Shown here: positions 5,424 to 9,465 of the stretch, piece by piece
Numbering within the stretch: position 1 is the first letter of the stretch
Layout: each line of letters starts with the position of its first letter
Source: CAZOMR01 sp964580655
GTDB lineage: Bacteria; RBG-13-61-14; CAZOMR01
Length of the DNA stretch: 9,465 nt
Direction: 5' to 3'
Assembly: GCA_964580655.1 (NCBI GenBank)
Contig: CAZOMR010000127.1
Location: 1-9,465, forward strand
Position numbers and translations under genes: made by a program
Notes under the pieces: generated by a model
The model's database searches: none
What the model saw: the letters and a program-made list of their open reading frames with translations, nothing else
Told to the model about the DNA's origin: nothing

Positions 5424-6620
5424 ATGCCAAGACGTGTCGGTGTAATTGGTGCGGGCGTTACGCCTTTCAAGGGAACCTGGAGAGAGAAGACCTATTATGA
5501 ACTGGCCCAGATGGCGACCCGCGAAGCTGTTACGGATGCGCAAATGAACATCAAGGATGTGGACGCGGTTTTTTATGCGATTTACAATGATATTTTCGAG
5601 AGAACTGCCATTCCCGAGCATGCACTTCATGGTCTTCTGGGTATGCAGAACAAGTTCGGCATGCGTATCACCAACGGCGGTGCTACCGGCGCTTATACAA
5701 TGAGCGCGGCTCATGCCTATATTTCAGCGGGCCGGTTCAATACAGCGCTGGTCCTTGGTGTTGAGAAAGCCACGGACTGCTTTGACTTTTTGTCCATGTC
5801 CGCCACTCCCGAGGTGATAAAAACAATCGGCTGGTCGGGTGACAGCTTTTTCGAGCAGATGATCGGTTGGACCGCATCTGACAGCTATGCCGAGGTGGTG
5901 CTGGCTTACATGGATGAGCACCCGAAGGATTTAAAGCCTGAAGTGACCGCCCAGATATCCTCCCAATTGAGCCAGCAGGTCAGAGGTAACAAGTATGCCC
6001 AGCGACAGTTCGACCAGGTGACTCCCGAGGAGGTCATGAACTCCCGTCTTGTAGTCTATCCCTTCAAGGAGCTTGAGATCTGCGTTTATACCGAGGGTGC
6101 CGCGGCGCTCATCTTCGCTGAAGAGGAAACCGCCAAGGCCATATCAAGAAACAGCGGCCAGCCCGTGGTCTGGATCACCGGGGTAGGCGAGGCAAACGAG
6201 CATTCCTTTGCCGGAAAGAACCAGAAGGACATGTCCAGAATCTGGTCCGATCATTACGCCTCGCATCGAGCCTACGAGATGGCGGGGATTAAAGATCCCA
6301 CCAAATCCATAGATATTGTGGAGCTACACGATGCCTTTGTCCACCAATTGGAAATCAGTATGGCCGAATTCGGGCTGGTGCCGGTGGGCAATGCCGACTC
6401 CCTGATAGAAGACGGCCTGATGTTGCCTGGCGGAAAATACATTGTAAACCCTTGTGGTGGCTTGATCTACTGCGGTCATGCTGTGGGCGCAAGTAACATC
6501 ATGTCAGCATGGTCAGCCCGCAATGAGTTGATCGCGAGAAACAAGAAAACCGCGCTGATCCACGGAACCGGCTCCACCATTGCGCAATACACCGCGTGCG
6601 TGATCTTCGAGCACGAATAG
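5424..6620 (+). CDS. Thiolase-superfamily protein lacking the nucleophilic cysteine (SCP2/Ltp2-like)
   Basis: The 398-residue protein spans a full thiolase fold of the SCP2-thiolase type. It starts with VGVIGAGVTPF (5-15), has the second-half block EGAAALIFAEE (224-234), and has LHDAF (301-305) and NPCGGLIYCGHAVGAS (342-357) near the C terminus. His302 and His352 are present. The nucleophilic-cysteine loop, usually N-x-C-A-S/T-G, reads NGGATG (84-89), so Gly86 replaces the cysteine. The HDCF-type cysteine is Ala304. A normal thiolase reaction through an acyl-cysteine is therefore unlikely. The closest precedent I know is Ltp2, a thiolase-fold retro-aldolase that works with a DUF35 partner and uses tyrosines. 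A DUF35 gene follows after 15 bp, fitting an enzyme complex. The ribosome site AAAGGAGGT is at 5408-5416. Alternatives are a non-catalytic subunit or a different C-C lyase. Confidence 0.88.
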   Translation: MPRRVGVIGAGVTPFKGTWREKTYYELAQMATREAVTDAQMNIKDVDAVFYAIYNDIFERTAIPEHALHGLLGMQNKFGMRITNGGATGAYTMSAAHAYISAGRFNTALVLGVEKATDCFDFLSMSATPEVIKTIGWSGDSFFEQMIGWTASDSYAEVVLAYMDEHPKDLKPEVTAQISSQLSQQVRGNKYAQRQFDQVTPEEVMNSRLVVYPFKELEICVYTEGAAALIFAEEETAKAISRNSGQPVVWITGVGEANEHSFAGKNQKDMSRIWSDHYASHRAYEMAGIKDPTKSIDIVELHDAFVHQLEISMAEFGLVPVGNADSLIEDGLMLPGGKYIVNPCGGLIYCGHAVGASNIMSAWSARNELIARNKKTALIHGTGSTIAQYTACVIFEHE

Positions 6621-6635
6621 GGAAGGAGGGAATCA

Positions 6636-7631
6636 ATGAGCAAGAAGAAAGAAAAGGTTATTCCTGACTATTACATTCCCGAGGTGGATTCTTTTATAGA
6701 AACAATCGAGGGCAAGGATTACCTTATAAAGAACGACTCCATGTACACCTTCTACCGCAGAACCAAGGGGGAGTTTTCGCCCTTTTTCCTGGGTCTTCGG
6801 GACGACAAGAAACTACTTGGATGCAAGTGCGAGAAATGCGGCATAGTCAGGGTTCCTCCGTTTCTCACCCACTGCCCGGACTGTAACTTTGCTCCCACCG
6901 AGCTGGTGGAGGTCGAGCAGACAGGCGTAATGAATTCAACGCCTCCTATCACCTACTTTGCGACCTCGATGTTCCAGCCCATGGCTCCTTTTGGCCGCGG
7001 TCGGGTCATTTTCAAAGGCGCCGACACTGCCATGAGCGTGATGCTTTACACTACCACTGGCATCCTTGTGCCCGGGATCATCAAGAAGGGAACAGAGGTC
7101 AAGCTCGTTTTCAGGGACGAGCGTATAGGCGAGATGACCGATGTGTTCTGCGTGCCCGCCTCTGAACTCAAAAAGAGCCAGCTTAAGAAAAAGGGTCTCC
7201 GGGAGTCGGACATTGACTGGGGCAGGCCGGTTGAGCCCAGGTTGCCGAGGGCGACCAAGGCGCAGATCCGAGAGTACCAGGAGGTCTTCAAAGAGCTCAA
7301 GTCCATAATAAAGGATATGAACGAGAACGAGCGTGCGAGAAAGGACATCGTCGGCTGGAAGCGCAACATCCTGGTAAAAGTGAAAGGTGGCCAGTTTACA
7401 ATAGCCATCAAGAATGGCAACATTAGTGTCAGGGAAGGCAAGCCCCAGTCCATTGACTTGGTCATGGTTTGCGATGACCCACGCATCCTGCTTGACGGCC
7501 TGGCGTATAGAGGAGCGATTACGGATTCGGTCATTAACAAGAAGCTCTGGATCAGCAAGAACAGTGAGTTCACGACCGTTTTCAAGCTCGACCGGATGGC
7601 GCGCTCTCTTGTCCGCTCCAAAAAGGCCTGA
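6636..7631 (+). CDS. DUF35 Zn-ribbon/OB-fold protein fused to a C-terminal SCP2 sterol-carrier domain
   Basis: This 331-residue protein is much longer than ordinary DUF35 proteins (about 130-140 residues). The order is: N-terminal region with a DUF35-type leader helix (about 33-60); a rubredoxin-like zinc ribbon with C65-x2-C68 and C80-x2-C83 (plus Cys63); an OB-fold (about 88-175) ending FCVPAS; a charged linker (about 176-235); and a C-terminal domain (about 236-328) with the pattern of SCP2 lipid-binding domains, GGQFTIAIKNGNISVREGKP followed by DLVMVCDDPRILLDGLAYRG and KLWISKNSEFTTVFKLDRMA. DUF35 proteins form complexes with thiolase-fold enzymes and help shape their CoA/acyl channels. 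The SCP2 domain could hold a hydrophobic acyl chain. It overlaps none of its neighbours and has an AAGGAGG site just upstream. The SCP2 call rests on pattern recognition and is less certain than the DUF35 call. Confidence 0.85.
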   Translation: MSKKKEKVIPDYYIPEVDSFIETIEGKDYLIKNDSMYTFYRRTKGEFSPFFLGLRDDKKLLGCKCEKCGIVRVPPFLTHCPDCNFAPTELVEVEQTGVMNSTPPITYFATSMFQPMAPFGRGRVIFKGADTAMSVMLYTTTGILVPGIIKKGTEVKLVFRDERIGEMTDVFCVPASELKKSQLKKKGLRESDIDWGRPVEPRLPRATKAQIREYQEVFKELKSIIKDMNENERARKDIVGWKRNILVKVKGGQFTIAIKNGNISVREGKPQSIDLVMVCDDPRILLDGLAYRGAITDSVINKKLWISKNSEFTTVFKLDRMARSLVRSKKA

Positions 7632-7660
7632 TCTGAAATTTTCAATTAGTGAGTGGAATC

Positions 7661-7674
7661 GCGGCTAAAGCCGC
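7661..7674. repeat. REP-like hairpin
   Basis: GCGGC (7661-7665), TAAA, GCCGC (7670-7674) form a perfect hairpin 29 bp after the DUF35-SCP2 stop. On the minus strand the flank reads GAGAGGCGGCTTTAGCCGCGATTCC, here at 7652-7676. This resembles known REP sequences of the GTAGGAGCGGCTTTAGCCGCGA type with a degenerate head. It could also act as a weak transcript end, although no T-run follows. Confidence 0.5.
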
Positions 7675-7778
7675 CTCTCAAGCTTGCTCTGCGCCTATAT
7701 TTTGTTCCTCCATTTTCCTGTCCCGCAGGCGACAAAAAGGAAACGACAGCATCGGTTCAGGAGCACGACCAAGAGAGC

Positions 7779-7808
7779 CAGGGCGCTCTGCCCGAGCGAA
7801 ACGCCCTG
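7779..7808. other. Two-tier stem-loop, function unknown
   Basis: CAGGGCG (7779-7785) pairs with CGCCCTG (7802-7808). Inside it, GCTC (7785-7788) could pair with GAGC (7794-7797) around a TGCCC loop, sharing one base with the outer stem. It may be an RNA 3' structure or a repeat fragment. No T-run follows on either strand. Confidence 0.35.
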
Positions 7809-7954
7809 TGCCCCTTTAATCAAGGCTGTCATTTCGGCCTGTGGGGACAAAAGACTGAGCCAGAGATAAGAGCATGAGAGTGGTCAATACCCCCCCTCAG
7901 ATTCTTATGAGGAACCCAAATTATGATTTGCCAAGATCAGACATTGAACCGGGA

Positions 7955-9025
7955 CTAAGGCTGGATGTTCTCGGAATATTCTATCTTGGCCGCGTTACGC
8001 AGTTCAAGGATATAATCCTTTATTGCTTGTTGTTCTTTTTGGCGACTCAAAAAGGATGCTATCTTTTCCTTAACCTCGTTCAGTGGAAGGGTATGGGCAT
8101 CCTGATGGCCAGTTACTTTTATCAAGTGATACCCGAATTGAGTTTCAACTATTTCGCTGAGTTCGCCCTTTTTTAATTTGAAAGCCACATCCTCGAAGGG
8201 CTTGACCATTTTGCCCCTTTCAAAGTATCCCAGGTCACCGCCGCGTTCCTTGCTGGGACAGTCAGAGTGCTGGCGCGCCACTTGAGCGAAATCGGCACCC
8301 TTCTCGATCTCGTCTCTCAATCTGGAGAGCTTATTAAATTTTTCCTCTTTCTCCTTGGGACTATCATCAGGGCTGACTGCTATTAGAATATGACTGGCCT
8401 GGACCTGCTCCGGATTCTCGAATTCATCTGGATTGTCGCTGTAAAAAGCCTCAACCTCTTTTTCGGTCGCCTCTTTTACCGCGGCCATTGGCTGGTCCAG
8501 AAGTGCTCTGATTTTCAGATTCTCTTCAATATCCTGACGCAATTTTTTCTCGGAAATTCCCATGGCGGCTAGTTGATCGTGGAATTTTTCAGAGCTGGGA
8601 AAATGGCTTTCAATCTCCTCTATCTGCTCATCAATGTCTTTCTTGTCAGCCTGTATTTTCTCCTGATCCACTTTCTGCAAAAGAAGTTTCGTATTGATCT
8701 TGTTTTCCAGTGCCTGTTTCCACAAGGAAGATCGCAAATCGTTCATTTGTTCAGGAGGGACACGGCCTTGAAATTGCCTCAAAAGATTATCTGCTTCCTG
8801 ATTCACTTCTGCGCGGGTGATGATCTTTCCATTGACACTGGCCATCATAGAATTATCATCCGCTCCCATTGAAGGCGGCATAGCAGAGGGCTCCAGGGAC
8901 TCCGCGGCTTTCCCTGGCTGAGATTCGGAGGAAGCAGGGGCTCCCTCTTCTTCCTTTTTCCGGCAACTGAAAGCTACAAATACACATGTAAAGATAATTA
9001 CCAGGTAAACGCACATTCTTTTCAT
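7955..9025 (-). CDS. SurA/PrsA-like parvulin-type peptidyl-prolyl isomerase lipoprotein
   Basis: The protein has 356 residues from ATG 9025. That start is preferred over an ATG 27 nt upstream because GGAGGG (9034-9039) lies 8 nt before it and the signal peptide then begins properly (MKRMCVYLV). A lipoprotein signal runs to Cys21 in VAFSC, a slightly weak lipobox. The residues after the cysteine are RK, so outer-membrane sorting is possible. A low-complexity linker (about 22-60) leads to a SurA-N-like helical chaperone region (about 62-190), then one PpiC/parvulin domain (about 207-305) with QASHILIAV, FAQVARQHSDCPS, GGDLGYFERGKMV, PFEDVAFKL and QFGYHLIKV, and a C-terminal helix. It should assist folding of secreted or outer-membrane proteins. 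A strong promoter at 9153-9181 and a leader of about 120 nt precede it. It is monocistronic here. SurA orthology is not claimed: only one parvulin domain is present. Confidence 0.93.
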   Translation of the reverse strand: MKRMCVYLVIIFTCVFVAFSCRKKEEEGAPASSESQPGKAAESLEPSAMPPSMGADDNSMMASVNGKIITRAEVNQEADNLLRQFQGRVPPEQMNDLRSSLWKQALENKINTKLLLQKVDQEKIQADKKDIDEQIEEIESHFPSSEKFHDQLAAMGISEKKLRQDIEENLKIRALLDQPMAAVKEATEKEVEAFYSDNPDEFENPEQVQASHILIAVSPDDSPKEKEEKFNKLSRLRDEIEKGADFAQVARQHSDCPSKERGGDLGYFERGKMVKPFEDVAFKLKKGELSEIVETQFGYHLIKVTGHQDAHTLPLNEVKEKIASFLSRQKEQQAIKDYILELRNAAKIEYSENIQP

Positions 9026-9089
9026 GTTTTTTCCCTCCAATAAAAAGACCATCCACCAGGATACCTGAATTACTTTGCCTGCCCTTTTT

Positions 9090-9121
9090 GCTGTTTTTTT
9101 ACATGAGATAAAAGAAACAGC
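9090..9121 (-). promoter_or_regulatory. Stem-loop in the 5' leader of the parvulin gene
   Basis: GCTGTTT (9090-9096) and AAACAGC (9115-9121) are perfect 7-bp inverted arms separated by 18 nt. They lie between the predicted transcription start (near 9146) and the ribosome binding site (9034-9039). The structure could affect message stability. No known riboswitch is recognised. Confidence 0.3.
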
Positions 9122-9152
9122 GATAAAATTACGATCCTGGAATGTGTCTGCT

Positions 9153-9181
9153 TATATATCAGATTAAGAGGGCGAAGTCAA
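9153..9181 (-). promoter_or_regulatory. Strong sigma70 promoter of the parvulin lipoprotein gene
   Basis: Read on the minus strand, TTGACT (9181-9176, 5 of 6) is followed after exactly 17 bp by TATATA (9158-9153, 4 of 6). A TGA immediately before the -10 hexamer supplies an extended -10 TGn. Transcription would start near 9146, about 120 nt before the ATG at 9025. Confidence 0.65.
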
Positions 9182-9217
9182 ATTATTTCGGCTTTTTTTC
9201 GGCGAAAGAAATTCTTC

Positions 9218-9368
9218 TAGAGGTGGCTTCATAACTATCCATTTTCAAAATGGAATTAAAAAGATTTCCCCTCCCTTGAGGGGAGGGGATTAAGGGGAGG
9301 GTGATCACCCCCACCCTTTCCCTCCCCCATCAAAGGGGGATGGAGACAAGGTTATGAAACCATCTATA
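9218..9368. repeat. MITE-like repeat with terminal inverted repeats and two opposed G-quadruplex motifs
   Basis: The left end (9221-9235, AGGTGGCTTCATAAC) and the reverse complement of the right end (9351-9365, AGATGGTTTCATAAC) are inverted repeats with 13 of 15 matches; weaker similarity continues outward to 9218 and 9368 with TA at the edges. Internal structures are CCATTTT-C-AAAATGG (9239-9253), CCCCTCCC/GGGAGGGG (9268-9275/9281-9288), the palindrome GGGTGATCACCC (9299-9310) and CCCCC/GGGGG (9324-9328/9335-9339). Four G-tracts on the plus strand (9280-9301) and four on the minus strand (9308-9328) each meet the G-quadruplex pattern. No transposase is encoded. Mobility is inferred from the ends. 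Confidence 0.65.
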
Positions 9369-9454
9369 TAGACAAATTGAACAAGGATAAGGAATTATGC
9401 TAAGCTGGCATTAAAAAGGGATGGAGAAAGAGAAATCATAAGGGAGTAATGGTT

Positions 9455-9465
9455 ATGAAGATCAG
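9455..9465 (+). CDS. Start of a gene truncated by the window end
   Basis: AAGGGAG (9440-9446) lies 8 nt before ATG 9455, which continues ATGAAGATC to the end of the window. An in-frame ATG at 9449 is too close to the ribosome site. Only MKI can be read, so no function can be given. It lies downstream of the 9218-9368 repeat. Confidence 0.4.

Larger units (their letters stand above)
7632..7954. other. 323-bp non-coding gap between convergent genes
   Basis: This stretch separates the DUF35-SCP2 gene (plus) from the parvulin gene (minus), which face each other. It holds the REP-like hairpin at 7661-7674 and the stem-loop at 7779-7808. Short open frames on both strands lack ribosome sites and recognisable motifs. 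No canonical terminator with a T-run is evident for either gene. Confidence 0.5.

Noticed and set aside
7046..7645. 199-residue minus-strand open frame
   Set aside because: It is antisense to the DUF35-SCP2 gene, Ser-rich and without any known motif.
7700..7840. Short minus-strand frame (about 46 residues with a hydrophobic stretch) downstream of the parvulin gene
   Set aside because: No ribosome site before its ATG and no homologue recognised; it overlaps the stem-loop at 7779-7808.
7874..8176. 100-residue plus-strand open frame
   Set aside because: It runs into and opposite the parvulin gene, has no ribosome site and no recognisable domain.
9191..9206. Apparent terminator CGGC-T7-CGGC upstream of the parvulin promoter
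   Set aside because: The arms are direct repeats, not inverted, so they cannot form a hairpin.
9268..9339. CRISPR-like or tandem-repeat array
   Set aside because: The G/C tracts form inverted structures without regular repeat-spacer periodicity.

Overview
The window looks like a chromosomal segment of an anaerobic, Gram-negative bacterium of the Desulfobacterota (delta-proteobacterial) type. The evidence is indirect. There is a stand-alone B12-binding mutase subunit beside a thiolase and a DUF35 protein. There is a lipoprotein-type parvulin isomerase and strong AAGGAGG-type ribosome binding sites. Several families of GC-rich intergenic repeats are present. There is no rRNA, tRNA or CRISPR array, and no phage or transposase gene is visible. 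The lineage is an inference.

Layout from left to right. (1) 1-208: a non-coding repeat region, with a textbook REPIN (two inverted REP hairpins starting GTAG) nested inside a longer inverted-repeat-bounded segment. (2) 209-2588, plus strand: a two-gene operon of a membrane-anchored DUF2961/GH172-type protein and a membrane-anchored protein with five TPRs, both probably periplasmic. (3) 2676-4850, minus strand: an operon transcribed as TGS-domain GTPase, then FHA protein, then PP2C phosphatase. This looks like a phospho-signalling module without its kinase. (4) 4851-4983: a compact divergent control region with a 13-bp perfect palindrome between two good promoter candidates. (5) 4984-7631, plus strand: a three-gene operon of a B12-binding acyl-CoA mutase small subunit, a thiolase-fold protein without the nucleophilic cysteine, and a DUF35 zinc-ribbon/OB protein carrying a C-terminal SCP2 sterol-carrier domain. 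(6) 7632-7954: a non-coding stretch with a REP-like hairpin and a larger stem-loop. (7) 7955-9025, minus strand: a SurA/PrsA-like parvulin lipoprotein with a strong sigma70 promoter. (8) 9218-9368: a MITE-like repeat carrying two back-to-back G-quadruplex motifs on opposite strands, followed by the first codons of a gene that runs off the window.

The most interesting system is the 4984-7631 operon. A thiolase homologue without the catalytic cysteine, next to a DUF35 partner, recalls the steroid side-chain aldolase Ltp2-ChsH2(DUF35), in which the thiolase active site has been repurposed for retro-aldol cleavage, and also the Zn-finger/thiolase pair BbsAB of anaerobic toluene metabolism. Here the SCP2 domain, which in animal SCPx is fused to the thiolase, is fused to the DUF35 partner instead. 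Together with the B12 subunit, this suggests an operon that rearranges and cleaves a branched or bulky hydrophobic acyl-CoA. The mutase large subunit is not in the window, and the substrate cannot be read from the sequence.
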